DNA of 8,941 bases from JACPNK01 sp964479745 (GCA_964479745.1 CAYZNJ010000027.1:1-8941), one strand, 5' to 3'; counted from the first letter of the stretch, positions 1-5,726 are shown. Program-made: numbers and translations. The notes: generated by a model not told the origin, from the sequence alone.

Positions 1-80
1 TTGTCTGACTTCTATGACCATACAACCTAAGCTTTCAATATCGGGAATAAAGAGGCCATCTTATTCCACGAACTACTTTG

Positions 81-153
81 TCGGTCCGCCTGGACTCGAA
101 CCAGGAACCCTGCGTGTATAAGACGCATGCTCTAACCATTGAGCTACGGACCG
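81..153 (-). tRNA. tRNA-Ile with anticodon UAU
   Basis: A complete 73-nt cloverleaf can be folded by eye on the minus strand. The acceptor stem CGGTCCG/CGGACCG gives 7 perfect pairs. The D arm is GCTC/GAGC, the anticodon stem TGCGT/ACGCA, and the T arm CCTGG-TTCGAGT-CCAGG. The anticodon loop CTTATAC places TAT at positions 34-36 (plus bases 118-120), which reads the Ile codon AUA. Discriminator base 73 is A, as in isoleucine tRNAs; the 3' CCA is not encoded (CAA follows) and must be added. Most bacteria read AUA with a CAU-anticodon tRNA modified to lysidine by TilS; a true UAU tRNA is the less common solution. The C1-G72 pair is not the usual one for tRNA-Ile. It lies 54 nt downstream of the ftsH-like stop codon at 208-210. 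No promoter of its own is evident. Confidence 0.93.
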
Positions 154-159
154 TCAGGC

Positions 160-196
160 CCAGTACAAGGTGGTACAAGGTGGAACCTTGTACTGG
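160..196. repeat. Foldback repeat between the ftsH tail and the tRNA
   Basis: Arms CCAGTACAAGG (160-170) and CCTTGTACTGG (186-196) are perfect 11-bp inverted repeats. The unit GTACAAGGTG occurs twice in tandem (163-172, 173-182), so the right arm can pair with either copy, giving two alternative hairpins. The core CAAGGTGGAACCTTG (176-190) resembles the CAAGGTCGGACCTT unit at 7795-7808. The right side has no T-run in either direction suited to a simple terminator, so I call it a repeat rather than a terminator. Confidence 0.7.
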
Positions 197-203
197 CAGC
201 TTT

Positions 204-233
204 AGTTTTACGCTTTCAGCAAAGCGTAAAACT
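204..233 (-). other. 13-bp hairpin spanning the stop codon of the ftsH tail
   Basis: AGTTTTACGCTTT (204-216) and AAAGCGTAAAACT (221-233) are perfect inverted repeats with a CAGC loop (217-220). The stem covers the last codons and the TAA stop of the partial ftsH reading frame. On the minus strand it is followed by AAAGC, not by a U-run, so an intrinsic terminator is not supported. mRNA 3'-end protection is possible. Confidence 0.6.
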
Positions 234-303
234 CTTTCTGTTCCAGAGTTTCTTTTTTGATAAGTTCTTGAGCAACTTTGTGAAGTATATCAATTTTTTT
301 GGT
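208..303 (-). CDS. ftsH: 3' end of an FtsH reading frame, cut by the scaffold gap
   Basis: Reading the minus strand from base 303 gives 31 codons and a TAA stop at 208-210. The peptide contains HKVAQELIKKETLE followed by QKEFYALLKA, an ending that resembles the usual FtsH C-terminus (ETLEGEEFxxLLK). Bases 246-303 match 453-510, inside the complete ftsH, with one mismatch in 58. The sequence then diverges while the frame stays open. It is therefore a second FtsH 3' end, not a copy of the first one's tail. The 5' part is lost in the gap. It could be a paralogue, an allele from a co-assembled strain, or the true tail of a gene misjoined here. Downstream lies the tRNA-Ile gene. Confidence 0.75.
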   Translation of the reverse strand, partial: TKKIDILHKVAQELIKKETLEQKEFYALLKA

Positions 304-313
304 NNNNNNNNNN
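304..313. other. Scaffold gap of 10 Ns
   Basis: Ten Ns separate two contigs. A round 10 is likely a placeholder, not a measured length: polA stops after 19 codons on one side and an ftsH 3' end stops on the other, so at least most of polA is missing if the join is genuine. Confidence 0.98.
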
Positions 314-369
314 GCATGAAAGGCCCGATACATTATGGCATGACCATCGATCACAATTAGCCTATTCAT
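314..369 (-). CDS. polA: DNA polymerase I, N-terminal fragment cut by the gap
   Basis: From the ATG at 367-369 the minus strand reads MNRLIVIDGHAIMYRAFHA and then enters the Ns. This matches the start of the 5'-3' exonuclease (FEN) domain of bacterial PolA, typically of the form K-L-hydrophobic-IDG-x-hydrophobic-x-RAFHA, including the first metal-binding Asp (D8) of that nuclease fold. PolA fills gaps and removes primers in replication and repair. The start lies 9 nt after the ftsH stop, so the two genes are probably cotranscribed. No Shine-Dalgarno sequence is visible upstream (AAAATATACCA). Too little sequence remains to tell a full polymerase from a stand-alone exonuclease. Confidence 0.82.
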
Positions 370-378
370 TGGTATATT

Positions 379-2226
379 TTAAACTTTTAGTTTCACAGGG
401 GCAATTGCAGGTTTCGGGTGAGCCATGAGTTTTTCGAATTCATCGCCTTCAAGAGTTTCTTTTTTGATAAGTTCTTGAGCCACTTTGTGAAGTATATCAA
501 TTTTTTTGGTTAAAATCTTTTTGGCCAGCGTTAATGCTTGCGAGATAAATTTTTTCACTTCTCTGTCAATCTGCAAAGCGATATTTTCGGAATAGTTTTT
601 TTGAGTTGATATTTCCTTGCCCAGAAAAACCATTTCTTCTTTCTCGCCGAAAGTTATAGGGCCCAAAATGTCAGACATGCCGAATTGGGTCGCCATTTTT
701 CTGGCAATTTCCGAAGCGACTCTCAAGTCGTTGGAAGCGCCGGTGGTGGTTTCCTTAAAAATTATTTTCTCGGCCGCATAACCGCCAAGCAGAACACCTA
801 ACTCGGCTTCAAACTCTGGTTTGGATCTCAAGTGTTTGTCTTCGCTGGGCAGTTTTAGAGTGTAGCCGCCGGCCCGGCCTCGGGAGACGATGGAAACTTT
901 ATGTACTGGGTCGGATTTGGGCAGTGAAGCGGCAATCAAAGCGTGGCCGGCTTCGTGGTAGGCGGTGATTTCCTTTTCTTTTTTGGAAAGTGCGTGGCTT
1001 TTTCTTTCGGGACCAAGCATGACTTTTTCTATTGACTGGAGCAGGTTGTCTTGAGTTATTTCAGTTTGGTTTTTGCGAACTGCCAAAATTGCCGCTTCAT
1101 TTACTAGGTTAGCCAAATCAGCTCCGGAAAAACCGGAAGTTCTTTCGGCGACAACTTTCAGTTGCAAATTGCGGGCGACCGGTTTGCCTTGAAGATGTAT
1201 TTTTAAAATATCTTCTCTGTCTTTCAGCGACGGTTCGTCCAAAATTATCCTGCGATCAAATCTGCCCGGCCGCAGAAGAGCCGGATCTAAAATGTCGGGG
1301 CGGTTGGTGGCAGCCAAAACTATTACTGCATCTTCAGTATCAAAGCCATCCATCTCAACCAGGATTTGGTTTAAGGTCTGTTCTCTTTCATCGTGTCCGC
1401 CGCCAAGTCCGGCGCCGCGCTGGCGGCCGACGGCGTCAATTTCGTCAACAAAAACTATAGAAGGCGCAGTGCGTTTGGCCAATTCAAAAGTATCTCTGAC
1501 TCGATTAGCTCCCACTCCGACAAACATTTCTACGAATTCAGAACCGGAGACGAAATAAAAGGGGACACTAGCTTCGTTGGCGACGGCTTTGGCCAGCATG
1601 GTTTTACCTGTGCCGGGAGCGCCGACAAGCAAAATGCCTCTTGGAATTCTAGCGCCTAGCTTGTGGAATTTTGCCGGGTTTTTCAGAAAATCAACAACTT
1701 CTTCAATTTCCTGTTTGACTTCTTGAAGTCCGGCGATATCTTTGAAAGTTATTTTCTTTTTGCCATTGGGAGTCGCCAGCTTAGCCTTTGATTTGCCGAA
1801 GCTGAAAGCCTGCATTGAACCGGCTTTTGCTTGGCGGAACATAAACCATAAAATCAGAGCGACCAGGAGAAACGGCAAAAGAAATGGAATAATATTTGCC
1901 ATAACAAACAAGAGACCGCTCTCGTCTTTGGCGGAAATATTCACGGCCGCTAATTTGGTTTTGTCAGCTCCCAAGTTAACCAAAGTTTCAACCGCCGAAA
2001 CGCCAGTTTCTTTTTTGGATTTGAATGTCTTATCCCCAACCTTCATTTCCAAGGTGTCACCTTGGATAAGGATTTCTTTGGCTTCGCCGTTATTAATTTT
2101 TTCCACGACTTGAGAAAGTGAAATTTCACCGCTTTGAGACGGGGATGTTTGAAAAAAAGCAACTAGGCCGGAAAGACCTAAAAGAATAACAAAAACAATA
2201 AGGATGTATTTTAGGATGGATTTCAT
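379..2226 (-). CDS. ftsH: ATP-dependent zinc metalloprotease FtsH
   Basis: This is a complete 615-residue FtsH, a membrane-anchored hexameric AAA+ protease that unfolds and degrades damaged membrane proteins and short-lived cytoplasmic regulators. Domains in order: membrane segment about residues 5-25, a short periplasmic domain 30-103, second membrane segment about 104-130, AAA+ domain from about 155 with Walker A GAPGTGKT (203-209), Walker B VFVDEID (258-264) and second region of homology TNRP...RPGRFDR (307-325). The protease domain has the zinc motif HEAGH (424-428) and the likely third zinc ligand D500 in ASNDL. All key residues are present and the length is normal. The start at 2226 gives the membrane segment directly; no Shine-Dalgarno is present and the likely promoter lies only a few bases upstream. 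polA follows after 9 nt. The C-terminal tail (HPKPAIAPVKLKV) differs from the FtsH tail across the gap. Confidence 0.97.
   Translation of the reverse strand: MKSILKYILIVFVILLGLSGLVAFFQTSPSQSGEISLSQVVEKINNGEAKEILIQGDTLEMKVGDKTFKSKKETGVSAVETLVNLGADKTKLAAVNISAKDESGLLFVMANIIPFLLPFLLVALILWFMFRQAKAGSMQAFSFGKSKAKLATPNGKKKITFKDIAGLQEVKQEIEEVVDFLKNPAKFHKLGARIPRGILLVGAPGTGKTMLAKAVANEASVPFYFVSGSEFVEMFVGVGANRVRDTFELAKRTAPSIVFVDEIDAVGRQRGAGLGGGHDEREQTLNQILVEMDGFDTEDAVIVLAATNRPDILDPALLRPGRFDRRIILDEPSLKDREDILKIHLQGKPVARNLQLKVVAERTSGFSGADLANLVNEAAILAVRKNQTEITQDNLLQSIEKVMLGPERKSHALSKKEKEITAYHEAGHALIAASLPKSDPVHKVSIVSRGRAGGYTLKLPSEDKHLRSKPEFEAELGVLLGGYAAEKIIFKETTTGASNDLRVASEIARKMATQFGMSDILGPITFGEKEEMVFLGKEISTQKNYSENIALQIDREVKKFISQALTLAKKILTKKIDILHKVAQELIKKETLEGDEFEKLMAHPKPAIAPVKLKV
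453..510. repeat. 58-base segment of ftsH repeated at 246-303
   Basis: This stretch of ftsH (about codons 573-592) is repeated in the same orientation at 246-303, with a single difference (GAGCCAC here, GAGCAAC there). The second copy ends exactly at the N gap, which is the signature of a contig ending inside a shared assembly-graph segment. Confidence 0.9.
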
Positions 2227-2238
2227 GTTATTTAAGGT

Positions 2239-2267
2239 AAATTAGCATATAAACCTTGTTTGGGCAA
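2239..2267 (-). promoter_or_regulatory. Likely ftsH promoter, extended -10, nearly leaderless
   Basis: On the minus strand TTGCCC (2267-2262) is followed after 17 nt by TAATTT (2244-2239), with TG one base ahead of the -10 hexamer. Transcription would start near 2232, leaving only about 6 nt before the ftsH ATG at 2226. This fits the absence of a Shine-Dalgarno there. The hexamers are imperfect, so this is a prediction. Confidence 0.45.
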
Positions 2268-2277
2268 GAGGTCTGAT

Positions 2278-2307
2278 TTGACACGCCTATATCAAATATG
2301 TTACTAT
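2278..2307 (+). promoter_or_regulatory. Sigma-70-type promoter for the 102-residue gene
   Basis: TTGACA (2278-2283), an 18-nt spacer, then TACTAT (2302-2307) preceded by TG at 2299-2300 (extended -10). It lies about 90 nt ahead of the ATG at 2400 and divergent from ftsH. The predicted start of transcription is near 2314. Confidence 0.75.
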
Positions 2308-2323
2308 ATAAACAGTACAAAAC

Positions 2324-2347
2324 CCACTCTGGACTTAACCGGAGTGG
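2324..2347 (+). promoter_or_regulatory. Leader hairpin of the 102-residue gene
   Basis: CCACTCTGG (2324-2332) pairs with CCGGAGTGG (2339-2347) through one U-G wobble, with a 6-nt loop. It sits near the 5' end of the predicted transcript. It does not cover the ribosome binding site, so mRNA stabilisation or protein binding is more likely than simple occlusion. Confidence 0.55.
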
Positions 2348-2399
2348 ACAACAATAACCCGTAAACTTTCCCTAACCTAAAGTGGGGAGAGGAGGAAGG

Positions 2400-2708
2400 A
2401 TGTCGAAGAAGCAAAAGGCAAACGACCCCTTGAAGGGGCTGGTCGCGGTAGTCAGGTCAGTTGGTAACGGCGGTAAAACCGCCATGGTCACTATTGCCAA
2501 ATCGGCGGGAAAGAAGTTTTCTATAACCCGCCACCTCCGACGGCAAACGGATGGCAACTACTCCGACCGAGAAGGTCGGGTGTACCTTGTCGATATGGAA
2601 CGCGGAAAGAAGGTTGTTGCCAAGGTTGGAAACACCCTCTTGGTCTGCGAGCTTCCCACCAAGGTCAAGAAAGAGAAGACGGTGGTGGCGGCGGAATCGG
2701 AAGAGTAG
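2400..2708 (+). CDS. Small basic protein, possibly uS17-like OB fold
   Basis: I start at ATG 2400, not at the upstream in-frame GTG 2382, because AGGAGG (2390-2395) lies directly before the ATG and would otherwise be inside the coding sequence. The product is 102 residues, begins MSKKQK, is Lys-rich, and has no signal peptide or membrane segment. Residues 11-32 (LKGLVAV...GKTAMVTI) and 75-95 (KVGNTLLVCELPTKVKKEKTV) are reminiscent of two conserved parts of ribosomal protein uS17 (the KTxxV strand, and VGDxVxIxExRPLSKTK). This resemblance is by eye and weak; a genuine uS17 would be expected in the main ribosomal-protein cluster. The gene is single, with its own promoter, leader hairpin, strong ribosome binding site and terminator, and visibly more GC-rich than ftsH. 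Together this suggests high expression. Function is unknown. Confidence 0.8.
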   Translation: MSKKQKANDPLKGLVAVVRSVGNGGKTAMVTIAKSAGKKFSITRHLRRQTDGNYSDREGRVYLVDMERGKKVVAKVGNTLLVCELPTKVKKEKTVVAAESEE

Positions 2709-2732
2709 TTCTGCCTTCCGCCCATCACACCC

Positions 2733-2761
2733 GGACCCGCATACGTGCGGGTCCTTTTTTT
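2733..2761 (+). terminator. Rho-independent terminator
   Basis: GGACCCGCA (2733-2741) and TGCGGGTCC (2746-2754) form a perfect 9-bp GC-rich stem closed by a TACG tetraloop, followed by seven Ts. It ends the transcript of the 102-residue gene 24 nt after its stop. Confidence 0.95.
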
Positions 2762-2789
2762 GTTTTTATAACCCCTGTCCCTGTTGACC

Positions 2790-2819
2790 TTGACTGATAC
2801 ATAGTTAGTATGTTACAAT
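2790..2819 (+). promoter_or_regulatory. Sigma-70-type promoter for the beta-CASP RNase gene
   Basis: TTGACT (2790-2795), an 18-nt spacer, then TACAAT (2814-2819) with TG at 2811-2812 (extended -10). It gives a leader of about 110 nt before the ATG at 2936. Confidence 0.68.
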
Positions 2820-2850
2820 TAAACCAATTTAGACCTTTGAAAAAGCTGTG

Positions 2851-2896
2851 TCTAGCTACTTGGATGTTTTGAAAACAAAGCTTTTAAATAGCTAGA
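2851..2896 (+). promoter_or_regulatory. Stem-loop in the RNase leader
   Basis: TCTAGCTA (2851-2858) pairs with TAGCTAGA (2889-2896). Inside the loop TGTTTTGAAAACA is itself a palindrome. A third TAGCTA lies at 2899-2904 and could compete for the left arm. An RNase could act on such a leader, but this is only a possibility. Confidence 0.4.
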
Positions 2897-2935
2897 TATA
2901 GCTAAAAATTTTCCGAAAAAAGGAGCGGACGTGAA

Positions 2936-4255
2936 ATGAATTCTAGGGTTATTAGAATTGATGTTTTAGGAGGTGTCGGTGTCGGAGAGTCTTCGGCTTT
3001 AGTTGAAACTGTTGACCGAACCGGTACGCGCTGTTTTATAATGGTAGACTGTGGGACAGGATTTTCAAAAGACAATAACAGTCCCGTGCCATTGCCCCTA
3101 AGGCCGAGAATGCGGCCGGATATTATTCTTATAACCCATGAGCACACCGACCATAGTATTCTGGCCCCGAGATATTTTGCTGACTACAAGTGTCCTATCT
3201 GGATGACCGGACCGGCTTACTATATTCTTGATTTTTTGTTAGAGGACCACATAAAGGTTGCTCATAACAGAAAGGTAAAACCTCTTTTTTCCGAGTCGGA
3301 ACTTAGAAATTTCCACCTCTCTGAATCAGTGGAAGCGATTTATCACTCCGACTGGATTGAAGTTTTTCCGGGAGTGGAAATCAAGTTCTATCCCAACGGT
3401 CATATCCGCGGTTCGGCAAGCATACTTTTGAAGACCGATGAGAAAAAAATAATGTTCAGCGGAGATATATCAAAAAATGATACGCCGACAGTGAAAGGGA
3501 TTACTCCGCCATCGGATTTTCAGCCGGATGTCCTTTTTCTGGAGTCTACCAATGGCATCTCGCCTCTGCCGGACAGAGAGCGGGAAGTTGAAAGACTTAT
3601 AGAAACGGCCAAAAGGTTTCGGAGAGTACTGATTCCGGCGTTCGGAGTAGGCAGAAGTCCTGACGTGGCTGTAGATTTAGCGTTAAGAAATTTTCCTGTT
3701 TATCTGGATGGCATGGGCAAGAAAATTCTTATTGGCTGTGCTCAAGACGAGAAATTTTTCTGGTGCGAGAACGATCAGCCGGTTTCAAGAGAAATTCTGC
3801 GCCGGATAAAATTTGTCAAAGGCCAAGGGATGCGCGGGACTGTTGCCCGTGACCCGTATCCAAAAGCGGTAGTAACCACTGGCGGGATGATGAACGGGCC
3901 AGCTCTTTCCTATGCCGAGAGATGGCTGGAAGACCCAAACTCGGCCGTGCTGGATGTCGGCTATGTTGCCGACGGAACTCCAGGATTCAGGTTGCTGAAG
4001 AGCGTGGAAACGGGGATGCCGTTTGAGCTTGAGTCGGGCCGAACAGTGAAAGTTTCGGCTCATGTGGAGAGGTTTTTCCTCTCGGCCCATATCAGCGGGC
4101 CGCAAAATGTTGAGGTGGCGAAAGTGTTGAAACCCGGAAAAATTTATCTGGGTCATGGAGAAAAAGAGTCCAGAATCGCCCTTGCGAGGGTGTTGAGTAG
4201 AGAAGGCCTGAACGCCGAACCCTTGCAGGAGAAGGGCCAAATAATTTTATTTTGA
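2936..4255 (+). CDS. Metallo-beta-lactamase/beta-CASP ribonuclease
   Basis: This 439-residue protein belongs to the beta-CASP family of zinc RNases (Ysh1/CPSF73-like, COG1236 type), cytoplasmic enzymes of RNA processing and decay. Metallo-beta-lactamase motifs are in order: HEHTDH (68-73), the His of GHIRGS (H156) and the Asp of SGDIS (D177). The beta-CASP insert follows: motif A in FLESTNG (E203), the glycine-rich FGVGR (236-240), TTGGMMNGPALSY (314-326), a His in VSAHVERF (H376) and motif C in YLGHGEK (H407). Residues needed for two zinc ions appear present. It lacks the long C-terminal domain of RNase J and any KH domain, so it matches the short forms. AGGAG (2921-2925) lies 10 nt before the ATG. 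The gene stands alone between two transcription units and ends in TGA. DNA-crosslink repair or a purely hydrolytic role cannot be excluded, but RNA is the usual substrate. Confidence 0.92.
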   Translation: MNSRVIRIDVLGGVGVGESSALVETVDRTGTRCFIMVDCGTGFSKDNNSPVPLPLRPRMRPDIILITHEHTDHSILAPRYFADYKCPIWMTGPAYYILDFLLEDHIKVAHNRKVKPLFSESELRNFHLSESVEAIYHSDWIEVFPGVEIKFYPNGHIRGSASILLKTDEKKIMFSGDISKNDTPTVKGITPPSDFQPDVLFLESTNGISPLPDREREVERLIETAKRFRRVLIPAFGVGRSPDVAVDLALRNFPVYLDGMGKKILIGCAQDEKFFWCENDQPVSREILRRIKFVKGQGMRGTVARDPYPKAVVTTGGMMNGPALSYAERWLEDPNSAVLDVGYVADGTPGFRLLKSVETGMPFELESGRTVKVSAHVERFFLSAHISGPQNVEVAKVLKPGKIYLGHGEKESRIALARVLSREGLNAEPLQEKGQIILF

Positions 4256-4270
4256 TTTTTGAGGTATTTC

Positions 4271-4301
4271 AGGGCTAATCTGGAGAAGATTGGCCCTTTT
4301 A
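4271..4301 (+). terminator. Rho-independent terminator after the RNase gene
   Basis: AGGGCTAATCT (4271-4281) and AGATTGGCCCT (4287-4297) form an 11-bp stem with one wobble pair, a 5-nt loop and a short T-tail. The tail is brief (four Ts, then AAATTA), so termination may be partial. Confidence 0.75.
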
Positions 4302-4311
4302 AATTACCCTA

Positions 4312-4341
4312 TTGACACACATATATACAAAATGATATAAT
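4312..4341 (+). promoter_or_regulatory. Consensus sigma-70-type promoter
   Basis: TTGACA (4312-4317) and TATAAT (4336-4341) are both perfect consensus hexamers with an 18-nt spacer and TG at 4333-4334 (extended -10). This is the strongest promoter in the window. It drives the 345-residue gene through a leader of about 225 nt. Confidence 0.85.
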
Positions 4342-4347
4342 TAAAAT

Positions 4348-4574
4348 ATAATAAAAGAGTTCTTTTAATATATATAAACAAACGGATTTTGCGGGAGTAA
4401 GCAGTTTGGTCCGCAATCCAAGGGGTCCCCTTGGATTGGAGCTGGACTGCTTACTCTCGCATGCGACGGATATGTTTCCGAGCCGTGTGCGGAGTTAAGT
4501 GATCACTTAACTTGTGTTGTGTGTAGTAATCGTCGGGGCGGGGTACGCAGTGCCCCATGCCCTAAGGAGGCAAA
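4348..4574 (+). promoter_or_regulatory. Long structured leader RNA of the 345-residue gene
   Basis: This is the gene-free stretch between the RNase and the 345-residue gene. In order it holds: TAAAAGA/TCTTTTA (4352-4367) at the expected 5' end; a long hairpin with outer arms GCGGGAGTAAGCAGT (4391-4405) and ACTGCTTACTCTCGC (4446-4460, one wobble) and inner arms AATCCAAGGGG (4415-4425) and CCCCTTGGATT (4427-4437); CGCATGCG (4459-4466); a small CGGA/TCCG hairpin (4467-4480); a perfect 20-bp palindrome (4493-4512); and GGGG/CCCC near 4541-4556. Two short reading frames without clear ribosome sites (4461-4502 and 4472-4498) end within or beside the palindrome. The gene's own AAGGAGG (4564-4570) is not obviously paired. 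I match it to no known riboswitch or ribosomal leader. It could be an autoregulatory leader or a processed small RNA. Confidence 0.65.
4493..4512. repeat. Perfect 20-bp palindrome in the leader
   Basis: AGTTAAGTGATCACTTAACT is fully self-complementary. As DNA it could bind a dimeric repressor; as RNA it would form a 7- or 8-bp hairpin with a GAUC or shorter loop. It lies about 145 nt downstream of the predicted transcription start, which favours the RNA reading. Confidence 0.7.
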
Positions 4575-5612
4575 ATGTCAAAGAAGTATGAAACAAAGTT
4601 TTTAGGGGAAACCTTTTCGTTTTCGGATAAGAAAACGCTCGAACTTTTTGACCGAGTGAAGAACTCCATTGGTCGAGGGAAGTTGATCTCGGCTAAGAAC
4701 GAGAAGGGAACGCTCTCCAGCGAGGACCTGAACGGTCTCGTCGAGGCCAGCAAGCCAAAAGATACTCGTTTGAACGTCCGAGAGGATGGTGAATTCCGGT
4801 GTGTATTTTTTCACGCTGGGAACGGAGGTCAGATAAAAGCGCAGGCTTGGACGCTGACCAAAAGAGACAGCGGCGAAGTCGTTACCGACCGCGACGGAAA
4901 TCCCGTCATTGCCGGACCCTTCTTTGTCCGGTCCACGGAGAGGCTTTCCGCTTTGCCCGAAGTTCTGGGAAAGATGGAGAAGCTCACCGGGGAAATCACA
5001 GGCCAGCCGGTCAAGGACCGCAAGGCTCTTATCGGTTGTGTTTGCGGTTTCCATCGTAGTAAAGCCGGTGATGAATACCGAGAACTGATTGGCAGGACGA
5101 CGGGCAAGGTTGAAGCCGTTGCCGCCCTGGAGAGGTTGGAGTCTTTCATCGGCGGTATGGCCGAGTCCAATTCGGCTCGTGACGCCGAGCGGAACGCTTT
5201 GAAAGCGGCCAAGGACGCCAAGTTTGCCAAGGGCAAGCATGGCGACCGTGGTGGCAATTCAGAGAAAAAGTTCCAGTTTGAGGTCTCCTTCGGCTCGGTG
5301 ACCTTCGGCGCCAGGACAGAAGGGGAGGCGCGCTTGTACAAACAACTCGCCGACGAGTTTCGCGGTCGTGAGCTGGAGTTCAGTAAACTCACGATTGATG
5401 AGCTTGTTCGCCGGGGCGTCTCCGAAGGAGCTGCGCCAGCTCTGCTTCGCCGAGTGAAGCAGTCCGTCACCTCCGCCGCCACTCTTGGCGAACGTGCCGC
5501 CGCCAACGAGGAGCAGGAGCGTCGGGAAAAGGCGCAGAGGCGGGATCGGCGGGAAAAAGTCCAAAAGACCCGCAAGTCCCGAGTCCGTTTCGAGGGAGAA
5601 GACGAAGAGTAG
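4575..5612 (+). CDS. Unrecognised 345-residue charged protein
   Basis: I do not recognise a family. The start is clear: AAGGAGG (4564-4570) lies 4 nt before the ATG. There is no signal peptide and no membrane segment, so the product should be cytoplasmic. Residues 65-160 look like a folded beta-rich domain and contain C76, H80 and CVCGFH (C155, C157, H160), which could bind a metal. Residues 200-232 are an Ala/Lys-rich linker. Residues 230-285 (KKFQFEVSFGSVTFGAR...LTIDELV) resemble residues 3-60 (KKYETKFLGETFSFSDK...LSSEDLNGLV) in spacing and character, suggesting an internal duplication. Residues 310-345 are an Arg/Lys/Glu-rich helical tail ending acidic. Such a tail would suit nucleic acid or ribosome binding. 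The consensus promoter, folded leader, strong ribosome site, GC-rich codon use unlike ftsH, and strong terminator all point to abundant expression. Confidence 0.85.
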   Translation: MSKKYETKFLGETFSFSDKKTLELFDRVKNSIGRGKLISAKNEKGTLSSEDLNGLVEASKPKDTRLNVREDGEFRCVFFHAGNGGQIKAQAWTLTKRDSGEVVTDRDGNPVIAGPFFVRSTERLSALPEVLGKMEKLTGEITGQPVKDRKALIGCVCGFHRSKAGDEYRELIGRTTGKVEAVAALERLESFIGGMAESNSARDAERNALKAAKDAKFAKGKHGDRGGNSEKKFQFEVSFGSVTFGARTEGEARLYKQLADEFRGRELEFSKLTIDELVRRGVSEGAAPALLRRVKQSVTSAATLGERAAANEEQERREKAQRRDRREKVQKTRKSRVRFEGEDEE

Positions 5613-5631
5613 TTCGTCAACTCCCTCTGGT

Positions 5632-5670
5632 CCCTGCAAAACAAAGTATCGTTTTGCAGGGGCTTTTTTT
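5632..5670 (+). terminator. Strong rho-independent terminator
   Basis: CCCTGCAAAAC (5632-5642) and GTTTTGCAGGG (5651-5661) form a perfect 11-bp stem with an 8-nt loop, followed by seven Ts and a further T-rich run. It lies 20 nt past the stop of the 345-residue gene. Confidence 0.95.
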
Positions 5671-5726
5671 ATTTTTTCTTATTGTTTTATTAGCAAAATT
5701 AAGGCTGGGGTGAAATTAATTAAAAT

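Noticed and set aside
1..80. Possible tail of a plus-strand gene ending at TAA 28-30
   Set aside because: Only nine codons remain at the window edge; nothing to identify it.
78..260. Open frame of 60 codons across the tRNA (contains RLDSNQEPCVYKTHALTIE)
   Set aside because: It is the translation of the tRNA complement, a common false protein; no ribosome site.
139..360. Open frame of 73 codons running through the Ns
   Set aside because: It crosses the gap and opposes the clear ftsH tail and polA start.
1742..2113. 123-codon plus-strand frame inside ftsH
   Set aside because: Antisense to a fully conserved FtsH coding region, with no expression signals.
4461..4502. Leader peptide of 13 residues (MRRICFRAVCGVK)
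   Set aside because: No Shine-Dalgarno and no run of regulatory codons; noted only because its stop lies at the centre of the 20-bp palindrome.
4476..4512. GAGCCGTGTGCGG, resembling the 5' strand of group II intron domain V
   Set aside because: The matching 3' strand (ACGGTTC) is missing and there is no reverse transcriptase or intron boundary; a chance match or part of the leader fold.
4829..5644. 271-codon open frame on the minus strand of the 345-residue gene
   Set aside because: Shadow frame caused by high GC; Ser/Arg/Pro-rich product, no ribosome site, and the plus strand has promoter, ribosome site and terminator.
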